A stretch of DNA of 35,058 nucleotides. Source: Candidatus Poribacteria bacterium (GTDB lineage Bacteria; Poribacteria; WGA-4E; B28-G17). Under the pieces are notes generated by a model. That model searched no databases and was not told the origin of the DNA. It was given only the letters and a program-made list of their open reading frames with translations. The translations under genes and the position numbers were made by a program. The stretch lies in contig JAGGXZ010000123.1 of the NCBI GenBank assembly GCA_021162805.1, forward strand, positions 1 through 35,058. The letters run 5' to 3'. Shown piece after piece: positions 12,436-21,554 of the stretch; the first letter of the stretch is position 1, and each line of letters opens with the position of its first letter.

Positions 12436-14979
12436 TCACTGCTCCCGCGGTTTGAGGATCGCGATAACCCGCTTTGACTCGTCCAGTATCTCCCTCGCTA
12501 TCGATATCACGTCACTCATCTTAACTTTTTCTATCTCCTCCTCATATCTGATGAAGTGATCGTATCCTATCCCGTAGCTTTCCCCCAGGGCTGCGGAGGC
12601 GGATTTGTCGGAGACGGTCTGATGACCGATGAGATGATTTGAGACACACATGCTCTTGCCCACCTCCAGCTCCTCCTCGGATATATCCCCACTCCTCACC
12701 CTCTCGATCTCCTCCAACATGGCTTTTAGCGTCTGATCGCCGTTTTCACCTGACGTCGCGGCGTATATCGCTATATATCCGATATCCGGCCCGAAATAGG
12801 TGTAGGCATGGATGAGATAGACCAATTGCTCGTTTCTAAGTCGGTTATAGAGCCTGCCGCCGGGATAATCCATCCCCGATAGGATCGCCTTGAGAACCCT
12901 GACGGCGAACCTCCTCCTTGATCCGATCGGCACGGATGGATATCCTAGAAAGATCACCTCCTGGAATATGTCCTCCTCGTACGTGGCTTTCCCCGGCTTC
13001 ACCTTTAAGGGCGATATCCGTGGGGGTGAATATCCGGATTTCGGCCACATGCCGAAGCTCTCCGATACAAGTCTCCTGACCTTATCGGGGTTGACATCGC
13101 CGAAGATCGACAACACCATGTTGTCCGGCACACAGTATCGAAGGTAGAGATCGAACACATCATGCGGTGTGAGCTCCTCTATGGATGTGAGCTCGCCAAC
13201 CGGATAGAACTCATGAGCGCGATCGCCGAACATCGTCTGGTAGAACCGTTTCTTGGAGACCGTGATCCAATCGTCCGATTCCGATCTTATCTCCGCGACG
13301 GCCTCCTCCTTGACCTTCACAAACTGTTCAGGGTCGAAGATGGAATTTCGCAGCACGTCGAACAGTATCTCAAATCCGAGTTTGAAATCCTTGGAGAGCA
13401 TGCTGGCCGAGCAGCCGAAGAACTCCCTGCCGCAGAACGGATCTAAGGAGGCGCCGACCGATTCGACCTCGTCGGCTATATCCTGGGCGGTTCTGGACTT
13501 GGTCCCCTTCAACAGCATCCTGCTCATCAGTTGGAAGGTGCCGCTCTTGCTGGGCGGATCATATCTCGATCCTCCGGGCATTATGGCGGTTATCGCCACC
13601 ACAGGCGAGTCCTCCTCGGGGCAGAGAAGCAGCCTTATGCCGTTATCGAGGATGAACCGTCTGATCTGATGTTGAGTAGATCTTTTGGATATGCACACCG
13701 ATTTTCCGGCAGTGCTCCCCCTTTCGGGCGTGAGAATTGACACGGTCAGGTTATCCTCACTGAAGTACCTCTCCGCTGCCTTGAGGACATCCTCGTGATC
13801 GACCTGCCTTATCCTCTCCAGCATACGTTCGCTGAAGTTGGGATCTCCTGTCATATATTCGTCCGCACCGATGATATTGGCTATCTCCTCGATCGATTGC
13901 ATGGCGAATATATGCTCGCTCTCCAGAACCGCCTTTGCCTTCCGAAGCTCCTCATCGGTCACACCCTCCGATCTGACGCGGAATACCTCCTCCAGGATGG
14001 CGTCTATGGCGGCTTCGATCTTATCCGGAGCGGTCTCGAACTCCACAGCCCATACACCCGCATCATAAGAGGGGGTATCCGACCAGAGGTCGAAGGAGTG
14101 GATGAGCCTCTTCCGGTCCTTAACGATCCGCGATATCCTACAGCTTTCCCCCGTTCCGAGGACGGCAGCTATGACCTCAAGGGCGGGCACATCCCGATGG
14201 AAGAGGCTAACGGTGCGAAATCCCATGATACCATATGCTATCTCGACGTTAGCCGATATCTCGCTCCTCCTGGTTGAGCTCTGTGGCGGTTCCTCAGGGA
14301 GAAGGATCGGTTCGCTCGCTTTTCTTTCAAATCCCTCGAACAACTCCGCTACTTTCTCCCGCGCTCTCTCAGGGGATATATCGCCCGCTATCACGAGCGT
14401 CATGGCCTCCGGCGAATAGGCGGTGTTGTAATAATCGATCAGGTCATCCCGCGTCAGCTTCTCAAATAACTCCCTGTAGCCGCCGATAGGGATCCTTACG
14501 GGATGAACCCTGAAGGCGGTCTCGTAGAAATTGTCCAGCAGCTTTCTGGTAGGCTCGTCGCTGTCCTTGTTGAGCTCGCTCAGGATAACACCCCGCTGTA
14601 TCTCAACCTCCTCCGGCGGGAAGGTGGGATTTTGTATGTAATCGGCCAGGAGCTCCAGGGCCATCTCAAAGTGCTTCGACGGCACGGTATGGTAGTACTT
14701 GGTATGATCGCGACTGGTATAGGCGTTGGCGATGTTGCCCATGAGCTCTATCAGGCGGTCTATCTCCCGCCGATTTCTGGTGACGGTCCCTGTGCCTATC
14801 ACGTGTTCGACGAAATGCGAGACCCCGGTTCCCAGGTATTTGCCCTCGTAGATACTACCCGCCCTGACGAAGAGCTGGATGGAAACCAAAGGGGTGCGGT
14901 GATCCTCGATCAGGATCACCGTCATCCCGTTGTCCAGGTTCAATTTAAAGGGTCTGCCGCTGACGTCTGATCTCTTCAA
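12436..14979 (-). CDS. M16 family zinc peptidase (two tandem M16 repeats)
   Basis: Protein of 847 aa made of two M16 units, each with a peptidase and an inactive-type domain. The first unit carries the inverted zinc motif HFVEH (residues 55-59) with the third ligand Glu135 about 76 residues on. The second unit (from about residue 425, FILDNGIRLLLCPEEDSPVVAI) lacks HxxEH and keeps only the fold, as is common in fused M16 pairs. No clear signal peptide. The start is TTG at 14979 after GAGGAAAA, overlapping the upstream gene by 35 bp. Substrate unknown; relatives act as processing or peptide-degrading proteases. Co-transcribed with lptF/G. Confidence 0.85.
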   Translation of the reverse strand: MKRSDVSGRPFKLNLDNGMTVILIEDHRTPLVSIQLFVRAGSIYEGKYLGTGVSHFVEHVIGTGTVTRNRREIDRLIELMGNIANAYTSRDHTKYYHTVPSKHFEMALELLADYIQNPTFPPEEVEIQRGVILSELNKDSDEPTRKLLDNFYETAFRVHPVRIPIGGYRELFEKLTRDDLIDYYNTAYSPEAMTLVIAGDISPERAREKVAELFEGFERKASEPILLPEEPPQSSTRRSEISANVEIAYGIMGFRTVSLFHRDVPALEVIAAVLGTGESCRISRIVKDRKRLIHSFDLWSDTPSYDAGVWAVEFETAPDKIEAAIDAILEEVFRVRSEGVTDEELRKAKAVLESEHIFAMQSIEEIANIIGADEYMTGDPNFSERMLERIRQVDHEDVLKAAERYFSEDNLTVSILTPERGSTAGKSVCISKRSTQHQIRRFILDNGIRLLLCPEEDSPVVAITAIMPGGSRYDPPSKSGTFQLMSRMLLKGTKSRTAQDIADEVESVGASLDPFCGREFFGCSASMLSKDFKLGFEILFDVLRNSIFDPEQFVKVKEEAVAEIRSESDDWITVSKKRFYQTMFGDRAHEFYPVGELTSIEELTPHDVFDLYLRYCVPDNMVLSIFGDVNPDKVRRLVSESFGMWPKSGYSPPRISPLKVKPGKATYEEDIFQEVIFLGYPSVPIGSRRRFAVRVLKAILSGMDYPGGRLYNRLRNEQLVYLIHAYTYFGPDIGYIAIYAATSGENGDQTLKAMLEEIERVRSGDISEEELEVGKSMCVSNHLIGHQTVSDKSASAALGESYGIGYDHFIRYEEEIEKVKMSDVISIAREILDESKRVIAILKPREQ

Positions 14980-16048
14980 TTTTCCTCTCTATCTCCTCTA
15001 TCTCCCGATTTGACCTTAGAACCCCGATCTCGGTCTCATAATGTCTTCTGCCTCCTGGCTCGATGAACTGTAACGTTCCCCTCTCACGTTCCTTATCTCT
15101 CCCTTCGACGAGGCAGTTGGCCGGCTCCAAACCGACCACATATGTTCCCTCGCCCATCATCTTCCACTCGATGAAACGCGGCAGCTGGCTCTTGTGGTAT
15201 CTGACGTAGATCCCGATCCCTTCTCCTCCGTTGAAGTTTCGATTGACCAGAGCCACGTAGACGTGATCGTTTTCGTCACACGCCATCTCATGATAGAAAA
15301 CCTGTTCCCTGTATCCGGGCGTGGGAGGTTCGAAGGAGAAGTGGCGTCCGAACCCCGCTCTGGCATCATCGTCGCGCGGGGCCGATTCGATCGATGGCGC
15401 CAGCAACTCCGTTCCCTCGTCCACGATGGGGAAGCCGATGTTGATGTGGTAGAGGAGCATGTGGGGCGTCTCGGTGAATCCCTCGTTCTCGACGATATCA
15501 TATACGTGTAGTTTTGCCTCACCTAACCTCGCCCATATTCTTCTCGTCAGGAGCAGGTTCTCACCGGACGCGGCGGTCTCCCTGACCTTCCCCTGAACCC
15601 ACATCGTGAACTCATTGCCCTCCCATTTCGTATCGGCCCACACGTTTTTGGCCGGTATGTTGGAGACCCTCCCGTGCAGTCCGAGTTTCTCCCCCTCATC
15701 CTCGCAGGGAGCGCCGGCATAGGTCATTCCGCAGGTGACCATCAATCCGCCGTAGAAGCTCCTCAGCCATCCCAGCCCCTCCGGCTCGAAGAAGGAGGCC
15801 TCAACATCCCCCACGCTCGACCGCCAGCAAAGCGGTATGCCGTTATACTCGGCGAAGGATATGTCCATCCCCCTTCCCGGCAGCACGACGAAGTTAAACC
15901 CGGAACCCGTCCTGAATTCAACAGCCTCAACTCCCCTCTCGTTGCCCTCGCTCAGCTCATATCTTTTAAGCCCGGCGATCTGCGAGATATCGCCCACATA
16001 TCTCAAAAGCTCACCTCTGGTGAACTCCCTGCCGTAAAGCTTTATCAT
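14945..16048 (-). CDS. DUF4432 family protein (aldose 1-epimerase-like fold)
   Basis: Protein of 367 aa of the DUF4432 family, which adopts the galactose-mutarotase-like beta-sandwich. Typical motifs are FNFVVLPGRGMDISFAEYNG, FYGGLMVTCGMTYAG, LGLHGRVSNIPA and EWKMMGEGTYVVGLEPANC. The conserved histidines and glutamates (LHGR, YHINIGFP) suggest sugar binding and possibly epimerase-type activity, but the reaction is not known. GAGGAGGTTATA directly precedes the ATG. It is the first gene after a good promoter (16103-16132). The C-terminal 30 residues (EIEEIERKIEEIRRQRQ) form a short charged helix. Confidence 0.85.
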   Translation of the reverse strand: MIKLYGREFTRGELLRYVGDISQIAGLKRYELSEGNERGVEAVEFRTGSGFNFVVLPGRGMDISFAEYNGIPLCWRSSVGDVEASFFEPEGLGWLRSFYGGLMVTCGMTYAGAPCEDEGEKLGLHGRVSNIPAKNVWADTKWEGNEFTMWVQGKVRETAASGENLLLTRRIWARLGEAKLHVYDIVENEGFTETPHMLLYHINIGFPIVDEGTELLAPSIESAPRDDDARAGFGRHFSFEPPTPGYREQVFYHEMACDENDHVYVALVNRNFNGGEGIGIYVRYHKSQLPRFIEWKMMGEGTYVVGLEPANCLVEGRDKERERGTLQFIEPGGRRHYETEIGVLRSNREIEEIERKIEEIRRQRQTL

Positions 16049-16102
16049 TATAACCTCCTCGGATTTGAATAACGTTCATAGCCTACCGATGTTTTACCTA
16101 AA

Positions 16103-16132
16103 ATTATAAGGTCTCGAACCCTGTGAGGGCAA
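16103..16132 (-). promoter_or_regulatory. sigma-70 promoter for DUF4432-M16-lpt operon
   Basis: On the minus strand TTGCCC (16127-16132), an 18-bp spacer and a perfect TATAAT (16103-16108). The start codon is 55 bp downstream of the -10. Confidence 0.6.
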
Positions 16133-16178
16133 GCGTCGTATGATATGTAATCAACGGGTGAGGAGGACTGAACGGAGA

Positions 16179-16676
16179 TCAGATCTTCAGGAAGGAATCC
16201 GGATCTTTCCATTCTCCCCTTTCGAATCTGAACCGTCTGGAGGTGTCGACACGGATTTCGCCGGTTATATCAAGCTTAATGGCAACCCTGTCAAGTGCCC
16301 TGGAAGCTGGTCCTTTCAGCAGATGCCCCTCCATATCGAATTGGCTTTTGTGACAGGGGCATTTGAATCTCTTCTCCTCCGGCTCCCATCTGAGGGCACA
16401 GCCCAAATGCGTGCATTCGTCGTAGAGGGCATAGAAGGTTCCGTCCTCTCGCCTTATGATCCACACCTTATATGGGCTTTTCACCCATCTATCGCTCACG
16501 CTTTCCGGTTTGTATTCATCGGGAAATCCGACGTTAAAGGCCGAGATCGGCTCCGATATTCGTCTGGGCGAAAGATACCGCCATAGGCATCCGGCGAGTG
16601 AGGCGAGAAAGCCTAATCCGGTCCACCTCAGCGCTCTGCCGAGAAAGGACCTCCTCGATATCTTATCCTCTCTCAT
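16179..16676 (-). CDS. Tat-targeted Rieske [2Fe-2S] protein
   Basis: Protein of 165 aa with a Rieske domain. Cluster ligands are Cys88 and His90 in CTHLGC and Cys106 and His109 in CPCHKSQFD; Cys93 and Cys108 can form the stabilising disulfide of high-potential bc1-type Rieske proteins. The N-terminus has a twin-arginine signal, SRRSFLGRA (Arg8-Arg9), followed by a hydrophobic helix, so it would be exported folded and anchored. tatA and tatC lie at 22251-23316. The start overlaps the THEP1 gene by 14 bp. No cytochrome b gene is adjacent, so its electron partner is unknown. Confidence 0.9.
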   Translation of the reverse strand: MREDKISRRSFLGRALRWTGLGFLASLAGCLWRYLSPRRISEPISAFNVGFPDEYKPESVSDRWVKSPYKVWIIRREDGTFYALYDECTHLGCALRWEPEEKRFKCPCHKSQFDMEGHLLKGPASRALDRVAIKLDITGEIRVDTSRRFRFERGEWKDPDSFLKI

Positions 16677-17223
16677 TCGTCCTGCCCTTACAGATATCGA
16701 TCAGAGATTGCAAAACCTGGGTTTTCACCTCGTCGTAATTTGTCCTGGTCAGGACGAAAAGTTCGACGTCCTCGCGGGATTTTATCGCCCGGGTAAAGGG
16801 GTTATCTATGTGCATTATGGTGGCGAGGACCGGCTTCTCCGAGTCCAAAGCCTTCATCAGCACCGACATGAATCTCTCCGACAGCAGCTCCATCTTTCCG
16901 ATCTCATCGATCAGGATGAGGTCGAACTTCTTCGATCTGAGCCCCCTTTGAATAGCCCTTATCCCTATGAGATCAAGGTTATGCAGGTTAACGCCGTATT
17001 TCCCAACCCTGTATTTGGTTCTGAAGAAGGTGGAAGCCAGAAGCGCCTGTCTGCCGTCGAGATCGGATATCTGAAAACCGATCCTTTTGTTGTTCTCGCG
17101 GATCTCATCCGTGTAGAAGCCGATCGCCTTGATGTCGGATTTCGCCGCGTCCTCGATCACCTCTCGCACCAATGTGGTCTTACCAACCCTGGGCATCCCG
17201 GTTATCAGGATGTTGGTAACCAT
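16663..17223 (-). CDS. THEP1-type nucleoside-triphosphatase
   Basis: P-loop NTPase of 186 aa of the THEP1 family, common in thermophiles and archaea. Walker A is GMPRVGKTT (residues 9-17) and Walker B is LILIDEIGKMEL; GFYTDEIRENNKRIGFQI is the typical second block. The family hydrolyses NTPs in vitro and may act on nucleotides or RNA; the biological role is unclear. It follows the dehydrogenase gene by 3 bp and overlaps the Rieske gene, so all three are one transcription unit. GGGGGTAGAAG precedes the start. Confidence 0.88.
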   Translation of the reverse strand: MVTNILITGMPRVGKTTLVREVIEDAAKSDIKAIGFYTDEIRENNKRIGFQISDLDGRQALLASTFFRTKYRVGKYGVNLHNLDLIGIRAIQRGLRSKKFDLILIDEIGKMELLSERFMSVLMKALDSEKPVLATIMHIDNPFTRAIKSREDVELFVLTRTNYDEVKTQVLQSLIDICKGRTNERG

Positions 17224-17226
17224 CTT

Positions 17227-18228
17227 CTACCCCCATGGCTTGATGAGAACTTTCGCCGCCTTGCCCGATGCGAAGGTCTCAAACGCTTTTTGAGCCTCGG
17301 TTATGGGAAATCGATGAGTGATGAGCCTTTCAATCGGCACGCCACGTCTGACGATTTTGATCATGTCATCGTATTCCGAGGCGTTGAAATACCATGAACC
17401 GATCACATCCAGGTCCTTACGGATCAACTGGGCGCTGGGGTTGATCGTGACGCCAATGGAATTTTCACCTATGAAGGCCATCTTCCCCCGCCTTTTAACG
17501 GCATTTAATGCCAGAAGTTCCCCCTCCGCCTTACCGGTGCAATCTATCGCCTTATCCACGCCCAATCCATCCGTGATCTCCCTGACCGCTTCCAACACAT
17601 CATCCCTTTGGGGGTTAAAGGTGTAATCGGCACCGATGCTCTTTGCAAGCTCCAGCCTGTAATCGTTTATGTCAACTGCTATCACCTGGGCGTTTAAGAA
17701 CCTACAGATCAGAGTCGCTGAAAGTCCTATCGGTCCCTGACCGCATATCAGGACGGTGTCCAGTGCGTTGATCCCTAACCTCCTTATGGCGTGATAAGGG
17801 GTTCCGATCCCATCTCCCAGCAGCGCGCCCACCTCGAAGGATATGTCATCCGGCAATGGCAGACATAGCTCCTCATCCAGGAGCACATATTGTGAGTGGT
17901 TCCCCGGATAGCGGCGTGGGGAGGGATTCTGGCAGAGGATCCAATATCCGGCCCGACAATGTTCGCATCTGCCGCAGTGAGATTGGGCGAACAGCACAAC
18001 TCTGTCGCCTTCCTTGAGGTATTTGGGGTTATCGGTCTTCCAGACGATCCCGGAGGCCTCGTGACCGGAGTTATGCTCCATGGAATTAGGCCTCCTATAT
18101 GCTCCCAACTCGCTACCGCATATGGCTGAGGCCATTATCTTGACAACAACTAAGCTCCCCTCAGGTTCAGGATCGGGGAGCTCTCTCACGGCCACCTTCT
18201 CATTGCCCAACATCTGAACTGTTAACAT
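17227..18228 (-). CDS. zinc-dependent medium-chain alcohol/polyol dehydrogenase
   Basis: Protein of 333 aa of the zinc MDR family (sorbitol/threonine dehydrogenase-like). Catalytic zinc ligands are probably Cys37 and His56-Glu57 (GHEASG). The structural zinc lobe has Cys85, Cys88, Cys91 and Cys99 (SHCGRCEHC). The dinucleotide-binding motif is CGQGPIGLSATL followed by the acidic residue in VIAVDIND, which favours NAD. Substrate cannot be read; threonine, sorbitol or a sugar alcohol are possible. AAGGAGGCCCTT precedes the start. First gene of the dehydrogenase-THEP1-Rieske operon. Confidence 0.88.
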   Translation of the reverse strand: MLTVQMLGNEKVAVRELPDPEPEGSLVVVKIMASAICGSELGAYRRPNSMEHNSGHEASGIVWKTDNPKYLKEGDRVVLFAQSHCGRCEHCRAGYWILCQNPSPRRYPGNHSQYVLLDEELCLPLPDDISFEVGALLGDGIGTPYHAIRRLGINALDTVLICGQGPIGLSATLICRFLNAQVIAVDINDYRLELAKSIGADYTFNPQRDDVLEAVREITDGLGVDKAIDCTGKAEGELLALNAVKRRGKMAFIGENSIGVTINPSAQLIRKDLDVIGSWYFNASEYDDMIKIVRRGVPIERLITHRFPITEAQKAFETFASGKAAKVLIKPWG

Positions 18229-18263
18229 AAGGGCCTCCTTGATGTATTTTAAAGATCTTCGAT

Positions 18264-18272
18264 ATTATAGCA
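18264..18272 (-). promoter_or_regulatory. extended -10 promoter for the dehydrogenase operon
   Basis: On the minus strand TG-C-TATAAT is a perfect extended -10. The -35 region is poor (TAGCGC at 17-bp spacing), as is usual for extended -10 promoters. The start codon is 36 bp downstream. Confidence 0.5.
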
Positions 18273-18334
18273 TAAGATCGGTATTAGCGCTAGAAACCAG
18301 GTTAAAGCGCCAGGAGATGGTTACCAAGGTTTTA

Positions 18335-18363
18335 TTGACATTCTGAGAAAATAAGGGTAAACT
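18335..18363 (+). promoter_or_regulatory. sigma-70 promoter candidate for the 18469-22187 operon
   Basis: Perfect TTGACA (18335-18340), 17-bp spacer, TAAACT (18358-18363). A second, weaker candidate lies closer: TTGCAT (18403-18408), 17 bp, TAAAAT (18426-18431). Confidence 0.5.
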
Positions 18364-18468
18364 CCCTTCCGATCTCCTGTCTGAACGTCGGAGAATACCA
18401 ACTTGCATAGGATGTCGATATAAGGTAAAATTAAACTCAGATTTAAAATGGGCTGTGCGGAGTTAACT

Positions 18469-18885
18469 ATGAGCTATAAACAGATCCGAGCTTTGATAAA
18501 TTCAACGGCGGATTGGTTCCTGGAGCTTTCAGGAGACAGGGTTCAGTGGGAGGATAAGAAGCTCGTAACCGGGCTTGCAAGAATCGACGATAGACGGGCG
18601 GTGATCATAGCGTTTAATCCCGAACGAACGCCCCATCCCGAAGCTGCTCTTAGGAAGGGAGTTAGGATGGTGCGCCTCGCCCAACAGATGGGATGTGAGG
18701 TTCTACTTTTACTTGGCGCCGGATTAGGCAGCGGATGGTGGCCGATCGGAGATCATGACTTTATACACGCCCTTGACGGATTCATAAGAGCGCTCATCGC
18801 CGCTGATGTTCCCATCAGGACGATAAAAGTAGGCGATTTGGATGAGATCGAAAACCTTATCGGCGAGCTGTCATCCCAACGCTAA
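18469..18885 (+). CDS. truncated AccA-like (carboxyltransferase alpha-type) protein
   Basis: Protein of 138 aa that resembles only the middle of acetyl-CoA carboxylase alpha subunit (AccA, about 320 aa). ELSGDRVQWEDKKLVTGLAR corresponds to the AccA block LSGDR..DDKAIVGGLAR, and PHPEAALRKGVRMVRLAQQM corresponds to PHPEGYRKALRLMKLAEKF. The protein ends (VPIRTIKVGDLDEI) where AccA continues with VVIGEGGSGGALA, so the glycine-rich segment forming the oxyanion hole is missing and the usual DTPGAYPG is replaced by LLGAGLGSG. Start at 18469 is supported by GGAG 6 bp upstream and was preferred to 18448. It is first in an operon with a radical SAM enzyme. A catalytic role is unlikely; it may be a remnant or a repurposed binding protein. 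Confidence 0.6.
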   Translation: MSYKQIRALINSTADWFLELSGDRVQWEDKKLVTGLARIDDRRAVIIAFNPERTPHPEAALRKGVRMVRLAQQMGCEVLLLLGAGLGSGWWPIGDHDFIHALDGFIRALIAADVPIRTIKVGDLDEIENLIGELSSQR

Positions 18886-18927
18886 TCCCATTCGTTGGAG
18901 GGGAAAATTAACGAGGAGGTTTAAATT

Positions 18928-20418
18928 GTGAAGGCACTTCTTGTCTATCCTGAATATCCAGATACCTTCTGGAGTTTCAAACATGCCCTGAGGTTTATCT
19001 CTAAGAAGGCAGCCTACCCGCCTCTGGGGCTCCTGACGGTGGCGGCGATGCTACCCGAAAGATGGGAGAAGAGGCTTGTGGATATGAACGTCTCCCCGCT
19101 CAGGGATAAAGACCTTAAGTGGGCCGACCTTGTTTTTATCAGCGCCATGTCCATCCAGGAGGAATCCGTGAGAAAGGTAATCGCCAGATGTAAAAGGGAA
19201 GGGGTTAAAACCGTCGCCGGAGGACCTCTATTCACGATCGGGTATGAGAGGTTCGAGGATGTGGATCACCTCATACTCGGCGAGGCTGAGGTTACCATCC
19301 CGCCCTTTTTGAGGGATCTGAAGGATGGAGATGCCGGTCATATCTACGATCCCGATCGACGGGCGGATATGAGGGAAACCCCCGCTCCTCTGTGGGAGAT
19401 CGTCGATATGGGGAAATACGCATCGATGAGCATCCAGTATTCCCGTGGTTGCCCTTTCAACTGTGAGTTTTGTAGCGTAACAGCGCTTTTCGGACGCAAG
19501 GTGCGAACGAAGGATAAAAACCAGATATTGATGGAATTGCAAAACCTATACTCGCTGGGATGGAGAGGTGGGGTCTTCTTCGTCGACGATAACTTCATAG
19601 GAAATAAGACTGTCCTGAAGAAGGAGATTTTACCCGCTATCGTCGAGTGGATGGAGGAGAGAGGATATCCTTTCTCATTTACCACGCAGGTCTCGATAAA
19701 TCTATCCGACGATGAGGAGCTCATGCGGTTGATGGTTCAGGCCGGATTCGACACGGTATTCGTCGGCATTGAAACCCCGAATGAGGAAAGCCTTGCCGAA
19801 TGCGGAAAGCTTCAGAACACCAATCGGGATCTGATAGCCTGTATCAGAAGAATTCAGAGGTTTGGCCTGCAGGTCCAAGCCGGTTTTATTGTGGGATTCG
19901 ACAGCGATACGCCTTCGATCTTTGAAAGGCTCATCAGATTTATTCAGGACAGCGGAATTGTCACGGCGATGGTCGGTTTACTAAACGCTCCTCGCGGCAC
20001 AAGGCTTTATCAACGCCTCGCGGAAGAGGGCAGACTGTTGAGGGAGATAACAGGCGATAACACGGACTTTTCAATTAACTTCATCCCCAAAATGGATTAC
20101 GAAGAGCTCATAGGCGGTTATAGGAGGATCCTCAACACGATCTACTCCCCGGATCGCTACTATGAACGGGTCATAACCTTCCTGAAGGAGTATAACCCAT
20201 CTTCCCACAAAAGGGGATTTCAGCTCCGCTATAGCCGCCTTGAGGCGTTCCTGAAATCCGTATTGCGTTTAGGGGTGGTGGGGAAGGAGAGGATTCAATA
20301 CTGGAAGCTCATCTTCTGGTGTCTGTTTCAGCGTCCCCGTCTTCTCCCTCTGGCGGTAACTTTCGCGATCTACGGCTTTCACTTTCGGAAGATCTTCGGG
20401 GGTTACCGTGAGGGTTGA
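18928..20418 (+). CDS. B12-binding-domain radical SAM protein (DUF4070 type)
   Basis: Protein of 496 aa. Residues 1-140 form a cobalamin-binding-like Rossmann domain ([49 protein letters not shown]). Residues about 165-375 are the radical SAM core with the [4Fe-4S] ligands Cys175, Cys179 and Cys182 (GCPFNCEFC). The C-terminal region (about 380-490) resembles DUF4070. Hopanoid methylase HpnP and other lipid- or natural-product-modifying enzymes share this architecture and the N-terminal YPE-P-TFWSF motif, but the canonical B12-binding DxHxxG is not evident. GTG start with GAGGAGGT 7 bp upstream. Followed by inositol-phosphate and phospholipid genes, so lipid modification is a reasonable guess. 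Confidence 0.85.
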   Translation: MKALLVYPEYPDTFWSFKHALRFISKKAAYPPLGLLTVAAMLPERWEKRLVDMNVSPLRDKDLKWADLVFISAMSIQEESVRKVIARCKREGVKTVAGGPLFTIGYERFEDVDHLILGEAEVTIPPFLRDLKDGDAGHIYDPDRRADMRETPAPLWEIVDMGKYASMSIQYSRGCPFNCEFCSVTALFGRKVRTKDKNQILMELQNLYSLGWRGGVFFVDDNFIGNKTVLKKEILPAIVEWMEERGYPFSFTTQVSINLSDDEELMRLMVQAGFDTVFVGIETPNEESLAECGKLQNTNRDLIACIRRIQRFGLQVQAGFIVGFDSDTPSIFERLIRFIQDSGIVTAMVGLLNAPRGTRLYQRLAEEGRLLREITGDNTDFSINFIPKMDYEELIGGYRRILNTIYSPDRYYERVITFLKEYNPSSHKRGFQLRYSRLEAFLKSVLRLGVVGKERIQYWKLIFWCLFQRPRLLPLAVTFAIYGFHFRKIFGGYREG

Positions 20419-20477
20419 ACGAGCACCTTCCATATGATAAACTTAATCTTGTGACATCATATATGGAGGATTCAGCG

Positions 20478-21548
20478 ATGGGGAAGATCAGATTGGCCAT
20501 AGTCGGAGCGGGGAATTGCGCTTCCTCGCTTATCCAGGGCGTCCATTATTACAGAAACGCCAAGGAAGGAGAGTTCATTCCCGGCCTGATGCATGTCGTG
20601 CTTGGTGGATACCATGTGTCGGATATCGAGCCGGTCGCCGCTTTCGACGTCGATAGGAACAAGGTTGGAAGGGATTTAGCCGATGCGCTGTTATCCCCAC
20701 CTAACAATACCATTCAGTTCGCCGCTATCCCCAAAACGGGGGTTATCGTCCAACGCGGCCCCACCTTCGATGGGATCGGTAGGTATTACAAGGAGACCAT
20801 TGAGGAATCGGATGAGAAACCGGTGGACGTCGCCGCCGTTTTGAAGGAGAGAGAAGTTGATGTGCTCGTCAATTATCTGCCGGTGGGCAGCGAAGAGGCG
20901 ACGAGATGGTACGCCGAACAGGCGTTGAAGGCGGGATGTGCCTTCGTCAACTGTATGCCGGCCTTCATAGCGAAGGATAAGAAATGGCAGGAGAGATTTC
21001 AGGAGACGGGATTGCCGATCGTGGGGGATGATATAAAATCCCAGGTCGGAGCTACGATCACACATAGAGTCCTGACCAAGCTCTTCAACGACAGAGGGGT
21101 CAAGCTTGAGAGAACCTATCAGCTTAACGTAGGCGGCAACATGGACTTCAAGAACATGCTCGAAAAGGAGAGGCTCGTCTCCAAGAGGATTTCCAAGACG
21201 GATGCTGTGGTATCACAGCTTGATTACGAACTTCACCCCGATAACGTTTACATCGGCCCCAGCGATTATGTCCCCTGGCTGACCGATCGTAAGATCTGCT
21301 TTCTGAGGATGGAGGGCACAGCCTTCGGAGGGGTACCGCTCGTGCTGGATCTGAGGCTTGAGGTATGGGATTCGCCCAACTCGGCCGGAGTGGCGATAGA
21401 CGCCATAAGATGCGCTAAGATCGGGTTGGATAGGGGAATCAGCGGACCGCTATACGGTCCCTGCGCCTACTTCATGAAATCGCCTCCGATCCAATATCCC
21501 GATCCGGTCGCCAGGGAGATGACAGAGGCCTTCATAGAGGGAAGATGA
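20478..21548 (+). CDS. ino1: inositol-3-phosphate synthase
   Basis: Protein of 356 aa of the myo-inositol-1(3)-phosphate synthase family, which converts glucose 6-phosphate to inositol 3-phosphate with NAD. The NAD-binding motif is [15 protein letters not shown], followed by [63 protein letters not shown] and WDSPNSAGV, all conserved in the short actinobacterial/thermophile-type enzyme. Start at 20478 has GGAGG 8 bp upstream and gives the expected N-terminus; the frame is open to 20415. It is immediately followed by a CDP-alcohol phosphatidyltransferase, which together suggest phosphatidylinositol-type lipid or inositol solute synthesis. Confidence 0.9.
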   Translation: MGKIRLAIVGAGNCASSLIQGVHYYRNAKEGEFIPGLMHVVLGGYHVSDIEPVAAFDVDRNKVGRDLADALLSPPNNTIQFAAIPKTGVIVQRGPTFDGIGRYYKETIEESDEKPVDVAAVLKEREVDVLVNYLPVGSEEATRWYAEQALKAGCAFVNCMPAFIAKDKKWQERFQETGLPIVGDDIKSQVGATITHRVLTKLFNDRGVKLERTYQLNVGGNMDFKNMLEKERLVSKRISKTDAVVSQLDYELHPDNVYIGPSDYVPWLTDRKICFLRMEGTAFGGVPLVLDLRLEVWDSPNSAGVAIDAIRCAKIGLDRGISGPLYGPCAYFMKSPPIQYPDPVAREMTEAFIEGR

Positions 21549-21554
21549 TCGGCT

